35,868 bases of DNA from DATDOY01 sp035293045 (lineage in GTDB: Bacteria; Actinomycetota; Acidimicrobiia; IMCC26256; JACPCJ01): contig DATDOY010000083.1 of assembly GCA_035293045.1 (NCBI GenBank), positions 1-35,868 of the forward strand. The letters run 5' to 3'. The notes under the pieces were generated by a model. It was not told the DNA's origin. It saw only the letters and a list, made by a program, of their open reading frames with translations, and did no database searches. Within the stretch, counting starts at the first letter, position 1, and each line of letters opens with the position of its first letter. Shown here piece after piece: positions 1 to 7,750 of this stretch. The position numbers and the translations under genes were made by a program.

Positions 1-73
1 GGCCCGCAATCCCCGGGCCGAGTCCGCCCGCCTTCGCGCGCTCGAGAAGACCTCCGGACCGGCGGCGGCGTGA
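1..73 (+). CDS. rsmH: RsmH (MraW) 16S rRNA methyltransferase, C-terminal end only
   Basis: Only the last 23 codons are in the window (frame starting at base 2, stop TGA 71-73). They encode a tail beginning ARNPRAESARLRALEK, which matches the usual C-terminus of RsmH, the enzyme that N4-methylates C1402 of 16S rRNA. Its position directly before ftsL is the standard dcw order and supports the call. The stop overlaps the start of the next gene (GTGATG at 70-75), which suggests translational coupling. The catalytic domain is outside the window, so the call rests on a short tail plus synteny. Confidence 0.75.
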   Translation, partial: ARNPRAESARLRALEKTSGPAAA

Positions 74-591
74 TGGCCGCCCCGACCCGCACGCGAACCC
101 ACCGGCCCCCGGCCCGCCGGACACCGGCGCATTCGCGTCGAGCCCCCGCGCCGGTCCGGCGCAGTTCCGGTCATCCCGCACGGCGAACTGGCGCGCGCCG
201 CGACGCGCCGCGCGCCACGCGACCCGCCGCACGGCGTTCGGCGCCGGTTCGGCGCCGGCGGCTCATGGTCACGATCGCGGTCGCGGTGTCGCTCGTTGCC
301 GTGTTCGGCGTGGTGGCGTTCAACGCCTTCTTGGTGCAGTCGCAATTCCGTCTCGAGCGTCTCGAGAACGAACTCAACGCGCAGCGCAAGGAGTTCGAAC
401 AGCTGCGGCTCGAGACGGCCCGCCTGTCGTCGCCGGAACGCATCCTGTCGATCTCGCGTTCGGAACTCGGGATGGTCGATCCGGAAGTCGTCACCCACCT
501 CACCGCCCCGGCGCTGGGGAAGCCGCTCGACACGGGCCCCGGCGCCGCGGCGTGGGCGCAGATCAAGCCGTTCCTCGCCGCTGAGCCATGA
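70..591 (+). CDS. ftsL: FtsL-like septum protein (bitopic, Arg-rich cytoplasmic tail)
   Basis: This 173-residue protein lies between rsmH and ftsI, where FtsL is found. Residues 1-65 are a very Arg/Ala/Pro-rich cytoplasmic tail. One hydrophobic helix follows at about 66-88, then a heptad-like stretch (QSQFRLERLENELNAQRKEF) and a short C-terminal domain outside the membrane. That is the FtsL/DivIC architecture: the coiled coil pairs with FtsB/DivIC and FtsQ and helps activate FtsWI. The sequence opens GTG ATG; either codon (70 or 73) may start translation, and both overlap the rsmH stop. The stop overlaps the ftsI start as ATGA. The arginine tail is longer and more basic than in classical FtsL. 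Identity rests on topology and synteny because FtsL sequences diverge strongly. Confidence 0.82.
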   Translation: MMAAPTRTRTHRPPARRTPAHSRRAPAPVRRSSGHPARRTGARRDAPRATRPAARRSAPVRRRRLMVTIAVAVSLVAVFGVVAFNAFLVQSQFRLERLENELNAQRKEFEQLRLETARLSSPERILSISRSELGMVDPEVVTHLTAPALGKPLDTGPGAAAWAQIKPFLAAEP

Positions 592-2408
592 GCCCGCGGC
601 AGCGACGACGGAGGGTGTCGGCCTTCCTTTTGTCGCTCGCCCTTGCGTTCGTCGCCATCGGCTGGCGCCTGATCGACGTCCAAGCCCTCGAGGCTGAGCG
701 TTACGCGGAGCTCGGGCGCGACCAGCGCGTTCGTCAGGTGGAGCTGGCCGCCGAGCGCGGGACGATCTTCGATCGCGACGGAAACGAGCTCGCCCTATCG
801 GTGCCGCAGCAGACCGTGTGGGCGGACCCCCGCCTCGTGTCGGATCCAGCCGGATACGCGCGGCAACTCGCGCCGCTCCTCGCCGGCGCCGACGATCCGG
901 CCGCGCTCGAACAGGTCATGCTCGAGCGGCTCTCGAAACGCGACGCCGCGTTCGTCTATCTCCGCCGCAAGGTCGATGACGGCGTCGCGGCGAAGGTGGC
1001 GGCGCTGTCGCTGCCGGGTGTGAGCTTCGTGCCCGAGTCGAAGCGGCACTACCCGTCGGATCTCGCCGCGTCCACGATCGGCCTCGTCGGCACCGACAAC
1101 GAGGGCCTCGGCGGCCTCGAGGTGCAGTACGAGGAGGCGCTCGCGGGCACGCCCGGCGAGTTGGTGGTCGAGCGGGATCCGCAGGGACGCGAGATCCCAC
1201 AGGGGCTTCGCCGGTATCTGCCCCCGGAGCCGGGCTCCGATCTGGTGCTGACGATCGACCACGGCATCCAGTTCGAGGCCGAACAGGCCCTCGCCGCGGC
1301 CGTCAACGAGTACGGAGCGCGCGCGGGGCGGGCCATCGTGATCGAGATCGCCACGGGCGACATCCTCGCCATGGCCAACGTCACGGCCGGCACCGACGGT
1401 CGAGCCACGGGCCCCGATCCACACGCCGACAAGAACCGCGCGGTGGTGGATGTCTACGAACCCGGATCGACCAACAAGGTCATCACCGTCGCCGGCGCCA
1501 TCGAGGAGGGTCTCCTCGACCCCGACACCGGCTTGACGGTTCCCGACCACCTGACGATCGCCGACCACACGTTCACCGACCACGACCCGCACCCCACCGA
1601 GACCTGGAGCGTGCGGAAGATCCTCGTCGAGTCCTCGAACATCGGCGCCATCCTCATCGGACGAACGCTCGGACGCGAGCGCCTCGAGGAGTATCTGCGG
1701 CGGTTCGGCTTCGGGAGCGGTTCCGGTCTCAAGTTCCCCGGCGAGTCGGCGGGCCTGCTCCCGACCGAGTGGTGGGAGACGAGCATGGGCACGGTCCCGA
1801 TCGGGAACGGACTCGCGGTGACCGCGCTCCAGATGGTCGACGTATACGCGACGATCGCCAACAACGGAGTGTGGCGCGAGCCTCGTCTCGTCATGGCAAC
1901 CGTGGACGCCGACGGCGAGCGCCGCGATGCTCCGCTCGGGGAGACCAAGCGCGTCATCAGCTCCGGCACCGCAGAGCAGATGCGCTCGATTCTCGCCGAC
2001 GTCGTCAAGGAAGGGACGGGAACGCAGGCCAACATCCCCGGCTACACGGTGGCAGGGAAGACGGGCACGGCGCGCAAGCCGATCGAGGGTGGGCGCGGCT
2101 ACTACGAGGGCAAGTACATGGCGTCGTTCGCCGGGTTCGCGCCTGCCGAAAATCCCCAGCTCGCCGCCATTGTGGTGATCGACGAACCGAGCGGCATGTA
2201 CGGCGGGATCGTCGCCGCCCCCACCTTCTCGCGGATCATGCAGAACGCCCTGCGGATCGAGGGAGTCGCACCGCGCCCCGGCGAGGGCGTTCCGGCGCAG
2301 GCACCGCGCAAGCCCGCGCCGACGCCGGTTCCCAACGGGGGTGACGACGAGGCCGCGCTGTCGTCGCCGGGACAGGACGTGGCGGTCTTGTCGCGGTGGT
2401 TAGCCTGA
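588..2408 (+). CDS. ftsI: FtsI / PBP3-type septal peptidoglycan transpeptidase (class B PBP)
   Basis: A 606-residue class B penicillin-binding protein that cross-links septal peptidoglycan with its partner FtsW. It has a short cytoplasmic N-terminus, one membrane anchor at about 13-30 (SAFLLSLALAFVAIGWRLID), a dimerisation/pedestal domain beginning near AAERGTIFDRDGNELA, and a transpeptidase domain. All three active-site motifs are present: SxxK as S294-T-N-K297, SxN as S349-S-N351, and KTGTA beginning at K491. The C-terminus is a Pro/Ala-rich tail without PASTA domains, as in mycobacterial PbpB and unlike StkP-linked PBPs. The ATG at 588 overlaps the ftsL stop (ATGA), which makes this start secure. 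MurE follows after 4 bases. Confidence 0.95.
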   Translation: MSPRQRRRRVSAFLLSLALAFVAIGWRLIDVQALEAERYAELGRDQRVRQVELAAERGTIFDRDGNELALSVPQQTVWADPRLVSDPAGYARQLAPLLAGADDPAALEQVMLERLSKRDAAFVYLRRKVDDGVAAKVAALSLPGVSFVPESKRHYPSDLAASTIGLVGTDNEGLGGLEVQYEEALAGTPGELVVERDPQGREIPQGLRRYLPPEPGSDLVLTIDHGIQFEAEQALAAAVNEYGARAGRAIVIEIATGDILAMANVTAGTDGRATGPDPHADKNRAVVDVYEPGSTNKVITVAGAIEEGLLDPDTGLTVPDHLTIADHTFTDHDPHPTETWSVRKILVESSNIGAILIGRTLGRERLEEYLRRFGFGSGSGLKFPGESAGLLPTEWWETSMGTVPIGNGLAVTALQMVDVYATIANNGVWREPRLVMATVDADGERRDAPLGETKRVISSGTAEQMRSILADVVKEGTGTQANIPGYTVAGKTGTARKPIEGGRGYYEGKYMASFAGFAPAENPQLAAIVVIDEPSGMYGGIVAAPTFSRIMQNALRIEGVAPRPGEGVPAQAPRKPAPTPVPNGGDDEAALSSPGQDVAVLSRWLA

Positions 2409-2413
2409 CGCGG
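2401..2413 (+). promoter_or_regulatory. -10-like element placed for leaderless murE start
   Basis: TAGCCT at 2401-2406 ends six bases before the murE GTG (2413), so a transcript made from it would begin at or next to the start codon. There is no Shine-Dalgarno match before this start. No good -35 is visible 16-18 bases upstream. The same hexamer sits seven bases before the phosphodiesterase start at 26134. Internal promoter by inference only; murE may also be read through from ftsI. Confidence 0.3.
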
Positions 2414-3921
2414 TGCAACTGGGCGACCTCGTGGACGCCTTGGGTACGCGGATTGCCGCCGCGCTGGAAGGCGACCCCATGACCGAGGTCACGGGGGTTT
2501 CCCACGACTCGCGGCGGGTTGTTCGCGGCGATCTGTTCTGCGCCGTGCCGGGGACCCGCGTCGATGGCCATGATCACGCGGCGGCTGCCGCGCAGTCCGG
2601 CGCGGGCGCGCTCCTCGTCGAGCGTCGGCTCGATGTCGCCATCCCACAGGTTCTCGTCCCCGACGTTCGCGCCGCCATGGGCCCCGCGGCCTCCCTCATT
2701 CTCGGAGTGCCGTCCCGGTCGCTCCGGGTGTTCGGCGTGACCGGGACCAACGGCAAGACCACGACCACGTATCTCATCGAGTCGATGGCGAGGGCGGCGG
2801 GGATGTCCGCCGGGGTCATCGGGACCATCGAGACGCGCGTCGACGGCGTGCCGCTGCCCGCCGGGCTCACGACCCCTGAGGCTCCGGACCTCCAGCAGGT
2901 GCTGGCCCGGATGCGTGACGGCGGCGTGGGTGTGGTGGCGATGGAGGTCTCGTCGCACGCGCTCGAGTTCGGCCGCGTCGGAGGGACGTGGTTCGCCGCC
3001 GCCACCTTCCTGAACCTCTCCCATGACCATCTCGACTTCCACGGTTCGCTCGACGCGTACTTTGCCGCCAAGGCGCGGCTGTTCGACCCGGCGCTCGCCG
3101 CCGTCGCCGTGGTCAACGTGGCGGACCCCTACGGCGCGCGGCTCGTCGACCTCTGCCGCGAGCGTGAGCTGAGGACGGTGACGTTCGCCGGTGCGGTTGA
3201 GGAAGCGGCGACCACCGCGGGTGCAGACACTCGCGCCGACGTTCGCGCCGACGACGTGCGCCTCGGCGCCTCGGGAACCACGTTCACCCTCGTGGCGCCC
3301 TCGTGGGGCTCGCCTCGATCGGTCGCCACGAACCTCGTCGGCTCGTTCAACGTGACGAACGCCGTCGCCGCGGCGGCGAGCGCGCTCGCAGGCGGGATGT
3401 CGCTCGACGCCGTCGCCGGCGGACTCGCGGCGGATATCCGAGTGCCGGGCCGGTTCGAGCCGGTCGACCGGGGGCAGGACTTCACCGTCGTGGTGGACTA
3501 CGCGCACACGCCGGACGCCCTCGCCCACGCGCTGCAGGCGGCGAGGGAGATCACCCAGAATCGGGTGCTCGTGGTGTTCGGGTGTGGCGGCGATCGTGAT
3601 CGCGAAAAGCGTGCGGTGATGGGCGCCGTGGCCGCGGCCAACGCCGACGTCGCGTACGTGACGTCCGACAACCCCCGGAGCGAAGATCCCGCCGCCATCG
3701 TCGACGCCGTCCGATCGGGGATCCCGGCCGACGCGAACGCGGTGGTCGAACTCGACCGGCGACGGGCCATCGAGCGGGCCCTCGCCGACGCCGTCGCGGG
3801 CGATGTGGTGGTGGTTGCCGGCAAGGGGCACGAATCAGGCCAGATCATCGGTGACACGGTCCGGCCGTTCGACGACCGTCTCGTGGTGGCGGACCTCCTG
3901 GAAGGTCATTCGTGCGGGTGA
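2413..3921 (+). CDS. murE: MurE, UDP-MurNAc-L-Ala-D-Glu:meso-diaminopimelate ligase
   Basis: A 502-residue cytoplasmic ATP-dependent ligase that adds the third residue of the peptidoglycan stem peptide. The N-terminal UDP-binding domain (SHDSRRVVRGDLFCAVPG) is followed by the ATP-binding P-loop VTGTNGKTTTTYL at about 109-121, the central ligase domain (TTPEAPDLQQVLARM; MEVSSHALEFGRV), and the C-terminal domain. DNPR at 419-422 is the meso-DAP-recognition motif, so the wall is predicted to be DAP-type. GTG at 2413 is the start: it gives the usual N-terminus and follows the ftsI stop by four bases. The end overlaps murF by 10 bases. Length is normal for the family. Confidence 0.96.
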   Translation: MQLGDLVDALGTRIAAALEGDPMTEVTGVSHDSRRVVRGDLFCAVPGTRVDGHDHAAAAAQSGAGALLVERRLDVAIPQVLVPDVRAAMGPAASLILGVPSRSLRVFGVTGTNGKTTTTYLIESMARAAGMSAGVIGTIETRVDGVPLPAGLTTPEAPDLQQVLARMRDGGVGVVAMEVSSHALEFGRVGGTWFAAATFLNLSHDHLDFHGSLDAYFAAKARLFDPALAAVAVVNVADPYGARLVDLCRERELRTVTFAGAVEEAATTAGADTRADVRADDVRLGASGTTFTLVAPSWGSPRSVATNLVGSFNVTNAVAAAASALAGGMSLDAVAGGLAADIRVPGRFEPVDRGQDFTVVVDYAHTPDALAHALQAAREITQNRVLVVFGCGGDRDREKRAVMGAVAAANADVAYVTSDNPRSEDPAAIVDAVRSGIPADANAVVELDRRRAIERALADAVAGDVVVVAGKGHESGQIIGDTVRPFDDRLVVADLLEGHSCG

Positions 3922-5297
3922 CGCTGGCGGAGATCGCCGACATCACCGGAGGCGAGGCGCTCGGTTCCGCTGAGCCGGGGACGCTCGTGGTGACGTCGTT
4001 TTCGATCGACTCGCGCGAGGTCGAACCCGGTGGCCTGTTCGTCGCCGTGCGGGGCGAGCGCGACGGCCACGCCTTTGTTTCCGACGCGCTCGCCCGGGGA
4101 GCGAGCGCGGTCTTGGTCGAGGACGCGCCGGCGGACGGGGTGCCCGCCGTGCGCGTCGCGGACGTGCAAGACGCGCTGTGGCGACTGGCGCGCGCCGCCC
4201 GTTCCCGGCTCGGTGACGCGCCGGTCGTGGCCATCACCGGGTCCACGGGGAAGACGTCGACCAAGGACCTCACGGCGGCGGCGCTCTCGTCCCGATATCG
4301 GGTGGTCGCCAGCCCCAACTCGTTCAACAACGAGCTCGGCGTGCCGCTCACGCTGCTCGGGACGGGCGAGGACACGACCGCCGTGGTCGCCGAGATCGGG
4401 GCGCGTGGGCCAGGTCAGATCGCGGCGCTCTCGCCCATCGTTCGTCACACCATTGGCATCGTCACCACCGTCGGCCACGCCCACACCGAGCGCTTCGGGT
4501 CGATCGAGGACGTCGCCGCCGCCAAGGGAGAACTCGTCGAGGCGCTGCCTCGCGAGGGAACCGCGATCCTCGGTGACGACCACGCCTTTGTCGACGACCT
4601 CGCCGCTCGATGTCCGACCGCCGTGCTCAGAGTTGGCTCCGGGCCCGGCGCCGATGTCAGGTTCTCGAACGTGCGCGTGGATGCCGGATTGCGCCCGAGC
4701 TTCGCGCTCGAGACTCCGTGGGGCCGCGGCGACGTCCACTTGGAGATGCGCGGCGCGCACCAGGCCGCCAACGCGGCGATGGGGGTTGCCGCCGCGGTGG
4801 TCGCCGGGGTGACGCTCGACGCGGCCATCGCCGGCGTCGCGGTCGCGCGTGGCTCAAAGTGGCGGATGGAGGTCGCGCCCGGCCGGCAGGGCATCGTCGT
4901 GGTGAACGACGCCTACAACGCGAACCCGGCTTCGATGGGCGCGGCCCTCGAGGCGCTCGCCTCCATCGACGTCCGCGGTCGACGCGTGGCGGTGCTCGGC
5001 GAGATGGCGGAGCTTGGCGCGACGTCGGACGCCGCCCATCGGGCTGCGGGTCGCCGCGCGGTCGAGCTCCGTATCGACCTCGTCGTGGTCGTCCATTCAC
5101 CCGACCGTCGTGCGACGACCGCCCTCGCCGCGGGTGTACGCGACGCGGGCGGCGATGTCGTCGAGGTCGATGACATCGAGGCCGCGCTCGCGCTCCTCGG
5201 CGCGCAGCTCACCCCGCACGACGCCGTTCTCGTGAAGGCAAGTCGCGTGGCCGGTCTCGAACGGGTCGCCACCGCCTTGGTGGGTGACGCGGCGTGA
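3912..5297 (+). CDS. murF: MurF, UDP-MurNAc-tripeptide:D-Ala-D-Ala ligase
   Basis: A 461-residue Mur ligase that adds D-Ala-D-Ala to complete UDP-MurNAc-pentapeptide in the cytoplasm. It shows the MurF N-terminal domain (FSIDSREVEPGGLFVAVRGE), the P-loop ITGSTGKTSTKD starting at residue 108, the MurF-type NSFNNELGVPLTLL block, and the central-to-C-terminal block VVVNDAYNANPASMGAAL. GTG 3912 lies inside the end of murE (10-base overlap), and the stop overlaps the mraY start as GTGA. Length and domain order are normal. A glycine-rich segment scored as several shadow frames here is just high-G+C coding sequence. Confidence 0.96.
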   Translation: MRVTLAEIADITGGEALGSAEPGTLVVTSFSIDSREVEPGGLFVAVRGERDGHAFVSDALARGASAVLVEDAPADGVPAVRVADVQDALWRLARAARSRLGDAPVVAITGSTGKTSTKDLTAAALSSRYRVVASPNSFNNELGVPLTLLGTGEDTTAVVAEIGARGPGQIAALSPIVRHTIGIVTTVGHAHTERFGSIEDVAAAKGELVEALPREGTAILGDDHAFVDDLAARCPTAVLRVGSGPGADVRFSNVRVDAGLRPSFALETPWGRGDVHLEMRGAHQAANAAMGVAAAVVAGVTLDAAIAGVAVARGSKWRMEVAPGRQGIVVVNDAYNANPASMGAALEALASIDVRGRRVAVLGEMAELGATSDAAHRAAGRRAVELRIDLVVVVHSPDRRATTALAAGVRDAGGDVVEVDDIEAALALLGAQLTPHDAVLVKASRVAGLERVATALVGDAA

Positions 5298-6328
5298 TCG
5301 GCCTTCTCCTCGCGGCCTCGACGGCCCTGATCCTCTCGCTGGTCGGCACCCCGATCCTCATCCGGTTCCTTCAGCGCCGCGAGGTCGGCCAGCTCATTCG
5401 CGACGACGGTCCCGAGGGCCATCACACGAAGGCGGGGACGCCGACGATGGGTGGGATCGCCATCGTCGGGAGCGCCGTGGTGGGGTACGGCGTGGCCCAC
5501 CTGCGATCGGGGGTCTTCGAGGCGGCCGGGCTGAGCGTGCTCCTCGCCGCGGTGGGCTTGGCGCTCGTCGGGTTCATCGACGACTACCTCGGGGTTCGCC
5601 ACCGGCGCAACCTCGGACTGAAGAAGCGCCAGAAGAGCGCCGGGCAACTCGTGGTCGGGGTCGGCTTCGCGTTGATGGCGCTCCACGTCGCGGATGCTTC
5701 GACGCACCTCTCGTTCACACGCGACCTCGACCTCGACCTCGGGACGTGGCTGTGGATCGTGTGGGCCACCGTGTACGTGATCGGGTCGTCGAATGCCGTC
5801 AACCTCACCGACGGCCTCGACGGGCTCGCGTCGGGATCGGCGGCCATGGTGTTCGGCGCCTTCGTCATCATCTCGTTCTGGCAGGTTCGACACCCCGACG
5901 TGTATGGGGTTCCGCCGGAGCAGGCGCTCGATCTCGCGGTGGTCGCGGCGGCGATGATGGGCGCGTGCGCAGGGTTCCTGTGGTGGAACGCGGCGCCCGC
6001 GCGCATCTTTATGGGTGACACGGGATCCCTTGCCGTCGGAGCCGCCATCGCCGGCCTCGCCCTGCTCACGCGGACCCACCTCCTGCTGCCGATCATCGCC
6101 GGCCTCTACGTGATCGAGACCCTGTCGGTGATCATCCAGGTGGTCACGTTCCGGGGCTTCGGGAAGCGGTGGTTCCGCATGGCGCCGATCCATCACCACT
6201 TCGAGCTGCTCGGCTGGCCGGAGTTCACGGTGATCGTCCGTTTCTGGCTGATCGCCGGGCTGCTCGTCTCGTTCGGCCTCGGCGTCTTCTACGCGGACTT
6301 CATCACCATCCCCGGCGTCATCGATTAG
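5294..6328 (+). CDS. mraY: MraY, phospho-MurNAc-pentapeptide translocase
   Basis: A 344-residue polytopic membrane enzyme that transfers phospho-MurNAc-pentapeptide to undecaprenyl phosphate, forming lipid I. Diagnostic motifs are GHHTKAGTPTMGGIAIV near residues 44-60, FIDDYLG (Mg2+/catalytic Asp pair) near 95-101, NAVNLTDGLDGLASG, MGDTGSLAVGA, and the C-terminal HHHFELLGW loop. Roughly ten hydrophobic helices can be counted. The GTG start overlaps the murF stop (GTGA), making the start unambiguous. The stop TAG is followed by AGGAG, which serves either a tiny ORF or murD. Confidence 0.97.
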   Translation: MIGLLLAASTALILSLVGTPILIRFLQRREVGQLIRDDGPEGHHTKAGTPTMGGIAIVGSAVVGYGVAHLRSGVFEAAGLSVLLAAVGLALVGFIDDYLGVRHRRNLGLKKRQKSAGQLVVGVGFALMALHVADASTHLSFTRDLDLDLGTWLWIVWATVYVIGSSNAVNLTDGLDGLASGSAAMVFGAFVIISFWQVRHPDVYGVPPEQALDLAVVAAAMMGACAGFLWWNAAPARIFMGDTGSLAVGAAIAGLALLTRTHLLLPIIAGLYVIETLSVIIQVVTFRGFGKRWFRMAPIHHHFELLGWPEFTVIVRFWLIAGLLVSFGLGVFYADFITIPGVID

Positions 6329-6341
6329 GAGTCTGGTGACG

Positions 6342-6401
6342 ATGGCCGACGAGACGTCGGTGCCCCATTTCTTCACCGGTCTCCTGAGACGAGACGCGTG
6401 A
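6342..6401 (+). CDS. possible 19-residue leader ORF coupled to murD
   Basis: An ATG at 6342 (or an in-frame GTG at 6336) opens a short frame reading MADETSVPHFFTGLLRRDA, ending at TGA 6399-6401. AGGAG at 6327-6331 lies 10 bases before the ATG. The stop overlaps the murD GTG (6398) as GTGA, the same coupling geometry used by the real genes around it. murD itself has no other obvious ribosome site, so this frame could carry ribosomes to it. The peptide resembles nothing I know. It may be coupling sequence only, with no functional peptide. Confidence 0.35.
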   Translation: MADETSVPHFFTGLLRRDA

Positions 6402-7750
6402 ACGTCGTCGCCGTCGGCCTCGGAGTCACCGGGATGGCCGTCGCGCGCTACGCGACCTCGCAGGGGTGGTCGACGGTCATCGTCGAAGACGACCCGTCTC
6501 GAGATGGCCACACCGAGCGGGTCGCCGAAGCAGCCGCGGCGGGGGCGGAGGTCGCCGAGGCGCCGGACGAGGTCATCCTGTCACGGCTCGTGTCCACCGC
6601 CGACCTCGTGGTGCCGAGCCCTGGGGTCGCGGTGGGCCACCCGGTGTACCGGCTGGCAGAGGCCCACGGCCGCACCGTGGTCAGCGAGATCGAGCTGGCG
6701 TCGCGCGCGACCGAGATCCCGATGGTCGCGGTGACCGGCACCAACGGGAAGACGACGGTGACGACCCTGGTGGCGTCCATGCTCGAGGCGTCGGGCTTGC
6801 GATCAACGGCGGCCGGCAACATCGGCCGTCCGCTGCTGGATGCGATCGCCGACGACCTCGACGTCATCGTGGCGGAGGTGTCGTCCTTCCAGCTCCAGTT
6901 CACCGACCGGTTCCGGCCCCACGTGGCGGTGGTCCTCAACGTGTCGAACGACCATCTGGACTGGCACCCGACGGTGGCGCACTACCGCGCCGCCAAAGCG
7001 CGGATCTTTGCCAATCAGCAACCGGGCGACGTGGCGGTGCTCAATGCCGACGACGCCGCGGTGGCGAGCATGGCGTCCGAGGTGCCCGCCTCGGTCGTGT
7101 GGTTCCGGATGGGTTCGATGGAGGGGGCGTATCGCCCGGAAGGGAACGACCTCGTCACGCCGACCGGAGACGTGATCGTCGCTCTCGACGAGCTGCCGCG
7201 CGCCCTGCCGCACGACGTGGCGAACGCGGCGGCCGCGTCGGCGGCCGCGTTCGCGGCCGGCGCCACGCTCGACGGTGTCGCCGCCACCCTCCGTCAAGGA
7301 CGGAGCCTCCCCCACACGCTCGCGCTCGTCGGCGAAGCTGGAGGAGTGCGGTGGTACGACGACTCCAAAGCCACCAACCCGCACGCCACGCTGGCCGCGC
7401 TTGCGGGCTTTGATTCCGTGGTGCTGCTGGCGGGGGGGCGCAACAAGGGGCTTTCGCTCGAGCCGCTTCGCGAGGCCGCCCCGAGGATCCGCGCCGTGGT
7501 GGCCTTCGGCGAGGCCGGACCCGAGGTCGAGGCGGTGTTCCGTGGCGTTCGGCCCGTCGCTCGCGTCGTCACCATGCGCGACGCCGTCGACGCAGGGGCG
7601 AGCTTCGCGGAGCCGGGCGACGCGGTGATCCTGTCACCGGCGTGCGCTTCGTTCGACGCCTACGACAGCTATCGCGCGCGCGGAGACGACTTCACGCGCG
7701 AAGTCGAGCGCCTCGTCGGCTCCGCACCCCCACAGAGCGGCGTCTCATGA
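6398..7750 (+). CDS. murD: MurD, UDP-MurNAc-L-alanine:D-glutamate ligase
   Basis: A 450-residue Mur ligase that adds D-Glu, the second stem-peptide residue. The N-terminal Rossmann-like domain begins NVVAVGLGVTGMAVARY. The P-loop VTGTNGKTTVTTL starts at about residue 112, followed by the MurD hallmark EVSSFQLQ, NVSNDHLDWH, DDSKATNPHAT and LLAGGRNKG. GTG 6398 is chosen because it gives the family's usual N-terminus and overlaps the small upstream frame as GTGA. The stop overlaps the ftsW ATG as ATGA. Length is standard. Confidence 0.96.
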   Translation: MNVVAVGLGVTGMAVARYATSQGWSTVIVEDDPSRDGHTERVAEAAAAGAEVAEAPDEVILSRLVSTADLVVPSPGVAVGHPVYRLAEAHGRTVVSEIELASRATEIPMVAVTGTNGKTTVTTLVASMLEASGLRSTAAGNIGRPLLDAIADDLDVIVAEVSSFQLQFTDRFRPHVAVVLNVSNDHLDWHPTVAHYRAAKARIFANQQPGDVAVLNADDAAVASMASEVPASVVWFRMGSMEGAYRPEGNDLVTPTGDVIVALDELPRALPHDVANAAAASAAAFAAGATLDGVAATLRQGRSLPHTLALVGEAGGVRWYDDSKATNPHATLAALAGFDSVVLLAGGRNKGLSLEPLREAAPRIRAVVAFGEAGPEVEAVFRGVRPVARVVTMRDAVDAGASFAEPGDAVILSPACASFDAYDSYRARGDDFTREVERLVGSAPPQSGVS

